Position numbers and translations under genes: made by a program
In this document: piece by piece, positions 26,647 to 36,624 of the stretch
Layout: each line of letters begins with the position of its first letter
How positions within the stretch are numbered: the first letter of the stretch is position 1
The notes under the pieces: generated by a model
The model's database searches: none
The model's input: only the letters and a program-made list of their open reading frames with translations
What the model was told of the DNA's origin: nothing
Assembly (NCBI GenBank): GCA_963728965.1
Contig: CAVSMH010000006.1
Location: forward strand, 1,178,001 to 1,242,000
Length of the DNA stretch: 64,000 bases
DNA from: DASQZT01 sp963728965
GTDB lineage: Bacteria > Acidobacteriota > Terriglobia > Bryobacterales > Bryobacteraceae
Direction: 5' to 3'

Positions 26647-28857
26647 ATGTCTTCGGAAATGGACCGTTCCGCGGCCGCGAAAGTTGTGGTTGCGACCACC
26701 GTAGCTCTTTCCTTCATATCGTTCTGGCGTGCGGCCGCGGTGGTCTTGAGCGATCTGGCTTCCTCCGCGTTTTATGCCGGCGGCATCGCCGAACATGCCA
26801 TTGGCAAGAGCGCCCCCTGGTTCATCCTCGCCGTAATGCTCTTCAGCTTCGCCGTGCGTTCGGTGTACCTGGAATCGTGCAGCATGTTCGTGCGCGGCGG
26901 GGTGTACGTGGTCGTGCGCGATGCCATGGGCCACTTCATGGCGCGGCTCTCCGTTTCCGCTCTGATCTTTGACTACATCCTGACCGGCCCCATCAGCGTA
27001 GTCAGCGCGGGGCAATACCTGGGGCGACTGCTCAACGAGGCCGGGGAAATGACCGGCCTCAGCGGTCGCGTGCCGCCCAACCTGTTCGCGGCGATCTTCG
27101 GCCTGGTGGTCACCGCCTATTTCTGGTGGAGCAACGTCAAGGGGATTCACGAATCGAGCGGCAAGGCGCTGCGCATCATGCAGATCACCACGATCATGGT
27201 GGTGGCGTTTCTGATCTGGTGTCCGCTCACCATGCTGTTGCACGGACACGTGAACCTGCCTCCCGCTCCCACCCCCCAGAATCTGCAGTTCAGCGACGAC
27301 GCCCTGGGGTGGCTCAAGGGCACGGTTTGGCCGCAAATCGGCATGGTGGCCATTATCGTCGCATTCGGCCACTCGCTGCTCTCGATGAGCGGCTTTGAAA
27401 CCCTGGCGCAGGTGTACCGCGAAATTGCCTATCCCAAGATGAAGAACCTGCGCTACACCGGCAACATGGTGTGCGTCTACGCCGTGTTTTGCACCGGCGT
27501 GATCACCATCTTCGCGGGAATGATCATCCCCGACGCCGTGCGCGGCCAGTACGTGGATAACCTGCTGGGCGGACTCGCCATGCACCTGGCCGGACCCCAG
27601 GCGTTGCGCCTCTTGTTCCACGTATTCGTGGTGGTGGTCGGTGTGCTGATCCTCTCGGGCGCCGTCAACACCTCCATGATCGGCGCCAACGGCGTCCTCA
27701 ACCGGCTGGCCGAGGATGGCGTGCTGGTGGACTGGTTCCGGAAGCCGCACAAGCGCTTCGGCACCACGCACCGGCTGATCAACGTCATCGCCCTGCTGCA
27801 AGTCGGGACCATTCTGGCCAGCGGCGGCAACGTCATTTTCCTCGGCGAAGCATACGCCTTCGGCGTGGTCTGGAGTTTCTTCCTCAAATCGCTGGGCGTG
27901 CTGGTCCTGCGCGCCAAGCGGCACGACCAGGAGTACAAGGTGCCGGTGAACTTCCACATCGGCAGGTGGGAAGTGCCGGTGGGGTTGATTGCCACCACCT
28001 TAGTCCTGTTCCTGGTGGCCATCGCCAATCTGTTCACCAAACAGGTCGCCACCATTTACGGCGTTGGCTTCACGATCTTCCTGTTCGTCATCTTCACCGT
28101 CTCCGAGCAGATCAACCTGCGGAAGCTCCACAAAAAGCGCGGCGGGGGCCTGGAGGAGTTCAACCTCGACATGCGGCCGGACGTGGCCCCGGAGACCCTC
28201 CATGCGCGTTCCGGCTGCGTGCTCGTGGCGGTTCGCGACTACAACCGCATGACCCACCTGAAATCCGTGCTGGAAAAAACCAACCTGCGGCGGCACGATA
28301 TCGTGGTGATGACGGTTCGCCCCGTCTCGACCGGCGCGGCGGAGTACGAACTGTCCGACCAGCAGCTTTTTTCCGATTACGAGAAAGAGTTGTTGACGCG
28401 CGTTGTGACCCTGGCCGAGAAAGAAGGCAAAACGGTAGACCTGCTGGTGGTTCCGGGTGTGGATCCGTTCGACGCCATGGTGCAGACCGCCGCCAAGCTG
28501 AAAGCATCGCGGCTGGTCACCGGCGTTTCCGCGCGCATGGACTCCGAAGAACTGGCCCGGCGCATCGGCCTGGCATGGGAGAAACTGCCCGAGCCGCGGC
28601 ATCCGTTTTCGCTCGAGATCATCACTCCCGACCGGCCGTCGGTATACGTGAATCTGGGCCCGCATCCTCCCCGGCTGTGGCCCGAGGACCTGGATCGCGC
28701 CCACGAGCTGTGGCTGCGGCTCCAGGAGAATTTCGGCAGCCGGCTGCACCACCGCGATGTCATCGGGGTAGCCCTGCGGCGCTTGCAGAAGGATCTCGAG
28801 AGCGAACGCCAGAAGGACGTGCTCACCGATCTCGAAGGCGAACTGCGCAAGAACTAG
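26647..28857 (+). CDS. APC-family permease with C-terminal universal-stress-like domain
   Basis: A 736-residue protein. About 500 N-terminal residues form roughly twelve membrane helices of the amino acid-polyamine-organocation fold (VLSDLASSAFYAGGIAEH near the first helix, GFETLAQVYREIAYPK mid-protein). Residues about 515-640 (SGCVLVAVRDYNRMTHLKS to SRLVTGVSARM) look like a cytosolic USP-type alpha/beta regulatory domain, followed by a helical tail. Substrate unknown; amino acid uptake is the family default. The ATG at 26,647 was used, with another four codons later. Confidence 0.88.
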   Translation: MSSEMDRSAAAKVVVATTVALSFISFWRAAAVVLSDLASSAFYAGGIAEHAIGKSAPWFILAVMLFSFAVRSVYLESCSMFVRGGVYVVVRDAMGHFMARLSVSALIFDYILTGPISVVSAGQYLGRLLNEAGEMTGLSGRVPPNLFAAIFGLVVTAYFWWSNVKGIHESSGKALRIMQITTIMVVAFLIWCPLTMLLHGHVNLPPAPTPQNLQFSDDALGWLKGTVWPQIGMVAIIVAFGHSLLSMSGFETLAQVYREIAYPKMKNLRYTGNMVCVYAVFCTGVITIFAGMIIPDAVRGQYVDNLLGGLAMHLAGPQALRLLFHVFVVVVGVLILSGAVNTSMIGANGVLNRLAEDGVLVDWFRKPHKRFGTTHRLINVIALLQVGTILASGGNVIFLGEAYAFGVVWSFFLKSLGVLVLRAKRHDQEYKVPVNFHIGRWEVPVGLIATTLVLFLVAIANLFTKQVATIYGVGFTIFLFVIFTVSEQINLRKLHKKRGGGLEEFNLDMRPDVAPETLHARSGCVLVAVRDYNRMTHLKSVLEKTNLRRHDIVVMTVRPVSTGAAEYELSDQQLFSDYEKELLTRVVTLAEKEGKTVDLLVVPGVDPFDAMVQTAAKLKASRLVTGVSARMDSEELARRIGLAWEKLPEPRHPFSLEIITPDRPSVYVNLGPHPPRLWPEDLDRAHELWLRLQENFGSRLHHRDVIGVALRRLQKDLESERQKDVLTDLEGELRKN

Positions 28858-28956
28858 CCTCCCCTCGCGTCGTCGGCGCAGATCCCGGGAACGTTCGGGC
28901 GCCCTGTGCCCGTTCCGTCGTAACCCGACGGGGCTCTTCCGAGTCTAAGGCAGCAA

Positions 28957-29892
28957 ATGCGATCGGCGTGGGCAGTGCTGCTGGCCGTCGCGGTGGCGGC
29001 GGCGCAGGGTAACGTAGTTTTCCGGGCGGCCGTCGCGCTGGTGCACGTGGATGCCGAAGTCACGGCCGCCGACGGTCGCATCCTGACGGGGTTCACCCGC
29101 GACGATTTCCGCATCCTGGACGAGGGTAAGGAACAGCCCATCCTCCAATTCGCCGCCGAGGAGGAACCGCTCGATCTGATTCTCCTCTTCGACATCAGCG
29201 GCAGCATGCGCGCCGTTGTGCAAAGCGTGGCGGAGGCGGCCCACGAGGGCTTTCGCGAACTCCGGCCGGGCGACCGCGTGGCCGTCATGGTCTTCAACAC
29301 GCGTACCCGTATGGTGGCGCCCTTCACCGGGGATCTCGATGCCGTGGATCGCGCCATCCAGAAGGATGTTCTTCAAATGGAGTTCGGCGGCGGCACGTTT
29401 ATCCAGTCCGCGGTGGACGACGCCGCCCGCGAATTTCTGCATCAGAAGCGAACCGAGCGGCGGCGGGCCGTCCTCATCGTTACCGACAACCTGGGGACGC
29501 GCACCCGCCGCGAGGCTACCGTGGTGCGGGATTTCTGGGAGGCCGATGCCCTCCTCACCGGGCTGATCGTGCGCAATCCCAAGTTCGAACGCCTGCGTAC
29601 CGCAGCCGTGATCCTCGGTCCACAGACATTGTTGATGACCGCCGGAATGAAGGGTATCGCCGAAAAGACCGGCGGCGATTACATCGCCTCCGAGGACGCA
29701 GGCCAAGCATTTACCGATGCCATGCGCCGCATTCGCAGCCGGTACAGCCTCTACTACGGACTGCCCAAGGCCAAGACTGGAACGACCCGGCGCATCAAAG
29801 TGGAACTGATGCCGGAAGCGGCCAAACGGTACCCCAAGGCCCGCGTACGCACCCGCACCGGATACGTGGTGCCCGAGATCGGACCCTCCTGA
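28957..29892 (+). CDS. Secreted VWFA-domain protein (acidobacterial type)
   Basis: A 311-residue protein with a short signal peptide (MRSAWAVLLAVAVAAAQG). A DDFRILDEGKEQPI segment typical of acidobacterial VWFA-related proteins leads into a von Willebrand A domain. The metal-ion-dependent adhesion site is complete: DISGSM, the Thr in GGGTFIQ, and the Asp in VTDNLG. Such proteins bind other proteins or surfaces; they are abundant and of unknown role in this phylum. The gene stands alone downstream of the APC permease. Confidence 0.85.
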   Translation: MRSAWAVLLAVAVAAAQGNVVFRAAVALVHVDAEVTAADGRILTGFTRDDFRILDEGKEQPILQFAAEEEPLDLILLFDISGSMRAVVQSVAEAAHEGFRELRPGDRVAVMVFNTRTRMVAPFTGDLDAVDRAIQKDVLQMEFGGGTFIQSAVDDAAREFLHQKRTERRRAVLIVTDNLGTRTRREATVVRDFWEADALLTGLIVRNPKFERLRTAAVILGPQTLLMTAGMKGIAEKTGGDYIASEDAGQAFTDAMRRIRSRYSLYYGLPKAKTGTTRRIKVELMPEAAKRYPKARVRTRTGYVVPEIGPS

Positions 29893-29900
29893 CCGGATCC

Positions 29901-30593
29901 TTACTGCGCCGCTACTTGGAACGTCCCGATGAAGCCGCTCCGCCGCAGGCGGTTATGCCAGGTTGAACCGAGGCCGTCCCCGGTGAACGTATTCTCCAGC
30001 GCGTAGGCCGGCATGGCGTGCTCCACTTCGTTGAGCGGTGGGTAATATACTTCCTCGTTCCCGCAGATGTGGTCGCCCGAAGTCAGGGCGCGGGTCTGGA
30101 TCTCGGCCAGCGAACCGGCGGTCAGCCGCGCGGTGCCGCTGTGAATGTTGCCATCCTTCACGGTGAGTTGGATGGGGGCGTAGTCCACCTTCACCACATC
30201 CTTCAACAGGTCGCCGCCCATCGACGTGGCGAAGTTCTGTAAGGCCAGGCGCTGCTCGGCATTGGCGCGGTTGTCCACGATCAGTACCGCCTTGGCGGGG
30301 TTGACGGGCTCGGCCAGGTTGCCCAGCGTGTGCTCGGCGCGCACCACGCCCACCACCGAGAGACCGGCCAGGTCCACGCCTTTCCATTCGCCGTTTTGAA
30401 TATTCCAGCCGAACACTGCTTCACGGCCCACCTGCTCCACCTCGCCGTTGGCGAAGCAGTAGCCTGTGTAGACGTCTGCGGTGCGGGCTTCGATGTAGTT
30501 GCCACGAATGCTGCGGGTGGGAATCCCGGCAGCAAAGGAAACGCTAGCGGCGGCCGCCAACACCACGACGGCACGACCTGGAACTTTCAGCAT
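29901..30593 (-). CDS. DUF1326-domain exported protein
   Basis: A 230-residue protein with a signal peptide (VPGRAVVVLAAAASVSFAAG). The mature part begins IRGNYIEARTADVYTGYCFANGE, the recognisable DUF1326 start with its Glu-Ala-Arg-Thr-Cys region, and contains AVLIVDNRANAEQRLALQNF. Function is not known. The ATG at 30,593 has GAGGGAG upstream; a GTG six codons earlier is less likely. A TATAAT on the minus strand at 30,615-30,620 may be its -10 element. Convergent with the VWFA gene. Confidence 0.82.
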   Translation of the reverse strand: MLKVPGRAVVVLAAAASVSFAAGIPTRSIRGNYIEARTADVYTGYCFANGEVEQVGREAVFGWNIQNGEWKGVDLAGLSVVGVVRAEHTLGNLAEPVNPAKAVLIVDNRANAEQRLALQNFATSMGGDLLKDVVKVDYAPIQLTVKDGNIHSGTARLTAGSLAEIQTRALTSGDHICGNEEVYYPPLNEVEHAMPAYALENTFTGDGLGSTWHNRLRRSGFIGTFQVAAQ

Positions 30594-30684
30594 CCCTATT
30601 TTCTCCCTCACCCGATTATAGCGCGCGACGGTGGACCGGGCGCCGGCCGATACCCCCGCCGACCCGTTTGCCCCGCGGCCGCTC

Positions 30685-33600
30685 CTACCCGCCGCGCAAC
30701 AGATCCTCGACCGACTGCATCAGAGTCTGCGCGGTGTACGGCTTTTGGATAAAGGCCGCCCCCTCGTAGGAGGCGCACAGGCGTTTCGCCTCGGCCTCGT
30801 CGTAGCCGCTCGTCAACAGGACCTTCATGTTCGGCCGCCGCCGGGTGAGTTCCGGTAACGACTCGCAGCCTCCCATGACCGGCATCACGACATCCAGGAT
30901 CACGGCATCGAGCCGCTCCGTCTCCCGATCGCAGATCGCCACCGCTTCCCTGCCGTTGCCGGCCTGCCACACGCGGTAGCCGGAGCGGCGCAGGGCCGCG
31001 GCGACAAATTTTCGCACTGCCTCCTCGTCATCTACCACCAAAACCGTGGCAACGGGCGGCGTAGATGGCTCTACGGTGTCCCGATCCGCCTGCGGTGGGA
31101 ACAGGACTCGAAACGTGCTCCCTCCTCCCGGCACGCTCTTCACCGTAATCGCGCCGTGCTGCGAGCGCACGATTCCCGACACGGCCGCCAGCCCCAGCCC
31201 GCGCCCGGTGAACTTGGTGGTGAAGAAGGGATCGAAAATTCGCTCGATCGTCTCCGGGTCCATGCCCGAGCCCGTATCGCTCACCTCCAGATAGACCCGC
31301 CGCCCCGCTCTGACTTCCCCGCCGAGGGCGTCCACAAACGGACAATCGATCTCCTGAACCCCGGTAGCCACCGATAGCCGCCCGGAATTGCCCTCGCCGA
31401 TGGCCTCGCCCGCGTTGATTACCAGGTTCACCACCGCCTGCTTGAGGTGTCCCGGGTCCATGGCAATGCTGGGCAGGCGCTCGCATAGATCCAGGCGCAG
31501 CTCCACGCTCTTGGGAATGGACAACCGAAGCAGGTCCGCCATCTCCCGCACCGCCCGCGTCAAGTGGAGGTCCCTGACCAGGAACTGCCCCTTACCGGAA
31601 TACGCCAGGAGCTGGCGCGTGAGATGGGCCGCTCGTTCGGTGCCCTCGATGATCTCCTTGAGAGCCCCGGCCATGTCGGGCGAAGCGTCATTCAAAAGAA
31701 GACTCGCCTGGCCCATGATCCCGGTCAGCAGATTGTTGAAATCGTGAGCCACGCCGCCGGCGAGCAGCCCGATGCTCTCCAGTCTCTGCGTCTGCCGCAG
31801 TTGCTCCTCTTTGCGTTTCCCCTCCGTGATGTCGAGCCACAGGGCCATGGCACCCACCACCGAGACCCGCTCGTCCCGCAGGGGCACGTACCGGATGGCC
31901 AGATCGCGCCCGCGGTAGGCCACCTCCGTGTCTACCGGCTCGCCGGCCAACGCCCGCCCATAGTAATTGGCGCTTACCTGGCCTCCGTGTGGGTCTTCAG
32001 CCACCTCCGCCACCGCGCGCCCTTCGATCTGCTCCCGCCGAAGTCCGAGCCGCGCCAGCAGGCTGCCCTCGATCACGGAGTATCGCAAACCGGTATCCAC
32101 GACCGCTACCGCGCCGTCGGGTATATTGCGGGCAATGGCCCGGTACGACGCTTCGCTGCGGCCGAGCGCCTGTTCGGCAAGCTTACGTTCCGTAATGTCG
32201 AGAAATGCCCCCACGCAGCCCCGTACCCGACCCGCGTCGTCGCGCAGCGGGCTGGCATGGCCCAGCATGTGGATTCGCCGGCCGCTGGGCAGCAGCACGC
32301 CGAGCTCCGCATTACGGACTTCCACGCCGCGCGCGGCCGCTTCCTGCATGGGCAGTTCCTCGGGCGCCAGTTCCCGGTCGTGCTGGAAGAAGCGCCGCAC
32401 CGGGGTGATGTTGGCGGATACATTCTCACCGGCGTCCGCCTCGTAGAACGCGTTCGCCATCCGATTGCCGTCGATCTCGTGGCACTGCGCATCGTGCGCC
32501 ACCCAGATGGCTACCGGCGCCACTTCCATCACCGTCTCCAGTTCCTCCGCACGCTCCCGCAACTGCTCTTCCAGCCGCTTCCTTTCCGTGATATCGAACT
32601 GGACGCCGTCCCAGACGGTGACCCCGTCGCTCCGGCGGCGGGGCGCCGACCGCAGCAGCGACCACCGGATTTCGCCGGTCACGCGGTGCACGTGGCGCAG
32701 CTCCATCTCGAACGGAGTCAGGCGTTCGCGCGACACCTGCTCGGCCGCCAGCAGTGGCTCCAGGTCTTCCCTCAGCACGGCCGCACGCAATGCCCCCGCA
32801 TCGGCCACCGCCTCCGCGGGCGTGACTCCGGTGAGCCGCTCGATGCCCGCGCTGATGAATTCGAAACGTACCCGGCCGTCCGCATCCTGGCGGTAGCGGT
32901 AGACCGCGCCTTCCGGCAGATTGTCCCCCACCGAACGGACCGCCGCTTCGCTCTCGCGCAGGGCCTGTTCGGCTTTCTTGCGCGCGGTGATGTCGCTGAT
33001 GCTCACCATGGCGAGTAACGGCCGCCCTTCCGCATCGCGGACGAGCGCCCCGCCGTAGTTGAACACGCGCCGCCAGCCGTGACGGAGGCTGCGAACCTGG
33101 ATCTCCAGATCGTTCCAACGTTCGCCGCGCAGGATGCGCGCCAGCGGCCATTCCTCCACCGGCAGGATCGCGCCATCCATGGTCGACAGCTCGAACCACT
33201 CCACAAACTCGGGTAGCCGCCGCCGGCACTCCTCCAGGCTGGCGAATCCATGCATGTCCAGTGCCGCCCGGTTCCAAAGAAACACGTGCCCCTCGAGCGT
33301 CGCTACCACGATGCCTTCCATCAGATTCTCGAGAATCGTGCGAAGCCGGGCTTCGCTGTTCTCGAGCGTTTCCTGCGCGCGGCGTTTCTCGCTTACGTCG
33401 TGGAACACTACCACCACGCCCGTCAGGCTTCCGTCGCTGTCGCGGATCGGTGCGGCACTATCCTCGATCGGCATCAGCGACCCGTCGCGGGCCACCAGCG
33501 CCGCATGGCTGTTCAGTACCGCCACCCGGCCTTCGCGCAGCACACAGGCCACCAGATCGTCGCTTCGTTCCCTGGTCTGTTCATCCACTACCTGGAAAAT

Positions 33601-34542
33601 TTCGCCCACCGGACGGCCCAGCGCCTCGGCTTCCGTCCATCCGGTGAGCCCGGCGGCGACCGGGTTCAGGAACGTGATCGCGCCTTTCGTATCGGTCGCC
33701 AGAACCGCGTCGCCAATACTGGAGAGCGTCACCCGCAGCCACTCCCGCTGGCGCCGCAGTTCCTCTTCGCCGCGTTTGCGCTCCGAGATGTCGGTTACGA
33801 AGGCGTAGTAGTGCTGCGCACGGCCCGCGGCATCCCGCAACACGTGGACCAGCATTTCGACCGGAACCCGCCGCCCGTCTTTGCGGATGTATTCCTTCTG
33901 GTACCGCACCGGCTTTCCGGTGCGCTCCAGCTCCGCCAACGCCGCCATTTCCGTATCGAGCCACTCGGGCGGCGTGAGCATGTGGGCCCAGCTCACCCCT
34001 TCCAGTTCTTCGGCCGTGTAACCGGTCAGTTCGCAATAGGCGGGATTGCACGTCCCCAACCGGCCGTCCGGAAAGCCGACGCCGACCGGCTGTTCGGCGC
34101 GCTCGATGATCTGGGCCAGGAACCGCGCCCGCTCCTCGGTGGATTCGAGCGCTCGTGCCGCCTGCTGGCGCTCGACCACGATCCTCGCTTCCGTCTCCGC
34201 CGCTGCCGCCCTTGCCTGCGCCCGGCGCATCGCCCGGGCGATCCAGGAAATCAAACCGCTGCTCACGATGAAGATGGCCGTGCTCGCCCAGTCGCTGGCA
34301 TCGAAGCCGGAAAGATCGAGCCAGTAGGCCGCCACGGCGACCGAAAACGCGGCGGACACCAGTCCTGCGCGGAGCCCCCCGTAGAACGCCGCCAGCATCA
34401 CTGCCGGATAAAAAGTGATGTAAGCGGCCTCCGTGCCGAGTGCCGGTGAGAGGGCGGCTCGCACGGCAGCGGCGAAAATCACTGCCAACGAGGCAACGGC
34501 ATACGGACTCCAGGCAAATCTCGGTTTGGCGATCCGATCCAA
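30685..34542 (-). CDS. Hybrid sensor histidine kinase: DUF4118-like membrane domain, six PAS domains, HisKA, HATPase, receiver
   Basis: A 1285-residue signalling protein. Residues about 10-125 hold several membrane helices (ITFYPAVMLAAFYGGLRAGL is like the KdpD-type DUF4118 sensor). Six PAS/PAC units follow, each ending in a DI(S/T)E(R/K)K-like linker. The kinase core has the phospho-acceptor in GGVAHDFNNLL, the N box NLVINAGEAI, the G1 box DTGSGM and the FDPFFTTK F box. The C-terminal receiver has LVVDDEE, the phospho-acceptor Asp in VILDVVMP and a Lys in FIQKPY. With so many PAS domains it probably integrates redox or small-molecule cues. No partner regulator gene is adjacent. Confidence 0.93.
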   Translation of the reverse strand: MDRIAKPRFAWSPYAVASLAVIFAAAVRAALSPALGTEAAYITFYPAVMLAAFYGGLRAGLVSAAFSVAVAAYWLDLSGFDASDWASTAIFIVSSGLISWIARAMRRAQARAAAAETEARIVVERQQAARALESTEERARFLAQIIERAEQPVGVGFPDGRLGTCNPAYCELTGYTAEELEGVSWAHMLTPPEWLDTEMAALAELERTGKPVRYQKEYIRKDGRRVPVEMLVHVLRDAAGRAQHYYAFVTDISERKRGEEELRRQREWLRVTLSSIGDAVLATDTKGAITFLNPVAAGLTGWTEAEALGRPVGEIFQVVDEQTRERSDDLVACVLREGRVAVLNSHAALVARDGSLMPIEDSAAPIRDSDGSLTGVVVVFHDVSEKRRAQETLENSEARLRTILENLMEGIVVATLEGHVFLWNRAALDMHGFASLEECRRRLPEFVEWFELSTMDGAILPVEEWPLARILRGERWNDLEIQVRSLRHGWRRVFNYGGALVRDAEGRPLLAMVSISDITARKKAEQALRESEAAVRSVGDNLPEGAVYRYRQDADGRVRFEFISAGIERLTGVTPAEAVADAGALRAAVLREDLEPLLAAEQVSRERLTPFEMELRHVHRVTGEIRWSLLRSAPRRRSDGVTVWDGVQFDITERKRLEEQLRERAEELETVMEVAPVAIWVAHDAQCHEIDGNRMANAFYEADAGENVSANITPVRRFFQHDRELAPEELPMQEAAARGVEVRNAELGVLLPSGRRIHMLGHASPLRDDAGRVRGCVGAFLDITERKLAEQALGRSEASYRAIARNIPDGAVAVVDTGLRYSVIEGSLLARLGLRREQIEGRAVAEVAEDPHGGQVSANYYGRALAGEPVDTEVAYRGRDLAIRYVPLRDERVSVVGAMALWLDITEGKRKEEQLRQTQRLESIGLLAGGVAHDFNNLLTGIMGQASLLLNDASPDMAGALKEIIEGTERAAHLTRQLLAYSGKGQFLVRDLHLTRAVREMADLLRLSIPKSVELRLDLCERLPSIAMDPGHLKQAVVNLVINAGEAIGEGNSGRLSVATGVQEIDCPFVDALGGEVRAGRRVYLEVSDTGSGMDPETIERIFDPFFTTKFTGRGLGLAAVSGIVRSQHGAITVKSVPGGGSTFRVLFPPQADRDTVEPSTPPVATVLVVDDEEAVRKFVAAALRRSGYRVWQAGNGREAVAICDRETERLDAVILDVVMPVMGGCESLPELTRRRPNMKVLLTSGYDEAEAKRLCASYEGAAFIQKPYTAQTLMQSVEDLLRGG

Positions 34543-34968
34543 CCCGCCACCCTCCCTGCGGCCGCTGCTGTGGTTTCAAGGTCCGGACTGACGGGGACTC
34601 GGCGGAGCGGGAATACAAGCCCGGCTCGTGCCATGCAGATCCAACCGGTTCAGATGCTGAGATCCTTTTAGCACATAGCAGCCGATGCGGCAATCGAGCG
34701 CGCCGCAGACGTCCACCGTTCGGCCCGCGCGCCAGGTAGGACGCGCCCGGCTGCTGCCCCGAAAACTGCTCGATGATCCAGCCGTAAGGCAAATCGCAAA
34801 GCATGCAGCCGGCGGCGCCGTAGTATGATTACCAACACATCGTGTATCATTGAAAGAAACCGACACCGAAGCCTGTAACAAGGATTGGCCGCATTTTCTC
34901 AGTCCCTCGCCCGGGCACCCTGCCGGAAACTGAAACTGGCGCTCTGGCGCCCGAGCCGCGAGGGAAAA
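34543..34968. other. Intergenic region between the hybrid kinase and the radical SAM gene
   Basis: About 425 bases. On the minus strand 34,560-34,810 has short coding-like stretches (GWIIEQFSGQQPGASYL; and, in another frame, CGALDCRIGCYVLKG), but none can be assigned to a family or followed for more than about 45 residues. It may be decayed coding DNA. On the plus strand an alternative TTG start for the radical SAM gene lies at 34,885. No clear promoter was found. Confidence 0.35.
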
Positions 34969-36561
34969 ATGAAGATACTGCTCTACAGCCCGGACAATGG
35001 CGTGACGCAAAACTTCATGCCGCACCTGTGGATGTTCCTGCTCCAGGCGCTCACTCCACCCGGCCACGAAGTCGTGCTGATCGACGGCAACACCCAACCC
35101 CTGACCGACGAGGAACTGGTCCGCTTCGCTCTCGACGCCCACGTCGGCCTGGCCGGCATCGGCGGCATGACGCGCATGATCGCCAAAGCCTATCGCGTCG
35201 CCGGTGCCCTGCGCCTGGCCGGCATCCCCGTCGTCATGGGCGGCCCCCACGTCACCGAATTGCCCGGCGAAGCGCTGGGCCGCGATGGCGGCCCCCGCTA
35301 TGCGGATGCCGTCGCCCTCGGCGAGGCCGATGAAACCTGGCCCCGCATCGTGGCCGATGCCGCGCGCGGCCAGTTGAAAGAAGTGTACGCCCCGGTGGAT
35401 GCGTTCGGCCAGGAGCGCAAGCCCACTCTCCAGGACTATCCGCAAATTCCGTGGGGCTCGCTCGATATCGCCCAGTTCAATCGGATTCCCGGCCTGGTGC
35501 GGCGCGCCATGAACTACTTCGGACAGTCCTGGGAGACCTTTCACATCATTCCGATCGAGTCCGGGCGGGGCTGCCCGTACGGGTGCGAGTTCTGCACCGT
35601 CACCGGCTTCTTTGGCGACTCCATTCGTTTCCGTTCCAACCAGAGCATCGTCGATGAGCTCCTGCTCCTGAAATCGCGCGCCGCCCGCACCCGCGGCAAA
35701 ATCGCCGTCTTTTTCGTGGACGATAATTTCGCCATCAACGTGAAGCGCACCAAGTCGCTGTTGCGCGACATCATCGCCGCCGGCGCCCAGTTGGCGTGGG
35801 TGGGGCAAATCAGCGCCAATCTGCTGCGCGATCAGGAATTGATCGATCTGATCGCCGATTCCGGCGGCAAGTGGATCTTCATCGGCATGGAGTCGCTCGA
35901 TTCCGCCAATCTCGCCAGCGTCAAAAAATCCTTCAACAAGCCGGCCGAATACGCCTCCGTGCTGAAGTCGTTGGCCCAACGCAACATTTACGCCATCACC
36001 TCGTTCATTTTCGGACTGGATCACGATACCGTGGGAGTCGCCGGGCGTACGCTCGCCGAGGTCCGCACCTGGCCGCCGGTGCTGCCGGTCTTCGGCCAGA
36101 TCACACCCTTCCCGTCCACGCCCCTTTACAAGCGATTGGAGGCAGAAGGCCGCCTTACCCGTCCCAAACACTGGCTCGACTTTGCCCCGTTCAGCATGGC
36201 CCACACCCCGCTGCGCATGACCATAGCGGATGTGCAGGCCGAGGTCCGCCAAGCCTGGACCGACGCCTATAGTCCGGCCGAGACTCGCCGGGCGCTCGCC
36301 TCCATTGCCGATGAACCGGTTCCCTACAAGATCAGCCACCTGATGGCGCGGCTGTTCTTCCACGGCATCTATTTCCCGCAAAAAGGAGCATGGCGATGGC
36401 TCCGCCTCGTCGCCCGGAACCGCCAGGCGATTTTCCAGATCGTTCGCGAATCGTTCACCCAGTGGCACGGCAAGAACCGGGCCCGGCTCCGTGCCTTTAA
36501 CGGCGGCCCGGCCGCTGCTCGGTTGAACGCGGATGGGCCCGCCGATGCCGAACCCCTCTAG
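34969..36561 (+). CDS. B12-binding-domain radical SAM protein
   Basis: A 530-residue enzyme. The N-terminal 150 residues resemble a cobalamin-binding Rossmann domain (MKILLYSPDNG, VVLIDGN, GLAGIGGMT, PVVMGGPHVTELP). The radical SAM cluster motif is CPYGCEFC (C-x3-C-x2-C) in SGRGCPYGCEFCTVTGFFG. DDNFAINVKR and the GMESLD block follow, as in related methyltransferase or cyclase-type enzymes. AGGG close to the ATG at 34,969 supports this start. The substrate is unknown; relatives modify lipids, hopanoids or cofactors. Confidence 0.88.
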   Translation: MKILLYSPDNGVTQNFMPHLWMFLLQALTPPGHEVVLIDGNTQPLTDEELVRFALDAHVGLAGIGGMTRMIAKAYRVAGALRLAGIPVVMGGPHVTELPGEALGRDGGPRYADAVALGEADETWPRIVADAARGQLKEVYAPVDAFGQERKPTLQDYPQIPWGSLDIAQFNRIPGLVRRAMNYFGQSWETFHIIPIESGRGCPYGCEFCTVTGFFGDSIRFRSNQSIVDELLLLKSRAARTRGKIAVFFVDDNFAINVKRTKSLLRDIIAAGAQLAWVGQISANLLRDQELIDLIADSGGKWIFIGMESLDSANLASVKKSFNKPAEYASVLKSLAQRNIYAITSFIFGLDHDTVGVAGRTLAEVRTWPPVLPVFGQITPFPSTPLYKRLEAEGRLTRPKHWLDFAPFSMAHTPLRMTIADVQAEVRQAWTDAYSPAETRRALASIADEPVPYKISHLMARLFFHGIYFPQKGAWRWLRLVARNRQAIFQIVRESFTQWHGKNRARLRAFNGGPAAARLNADGPADAEPL

Positions 36562-36582
36562 CGCCAACGGCGCATCTGCGCT

Positions 36583-36612
36583 GGCGGGCAGGCCCACCCG
36601 AGCCTGCCCGCC
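36583..36612. terminator. Bidirectional hairpin between the radical SAM and TonB-receptor genes
   Basis: A perfect 11-bp stem (GGCGGGCAGGC and its complement) around an eight-base loop, between two convergent stop codons. There is no T-run. A second small inverted repeat (GCGCC-AAC-GGCGC) precedes it. Confidence 0.55.
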
Positions 36613-36624
36613 TGTTCCCCAAAC

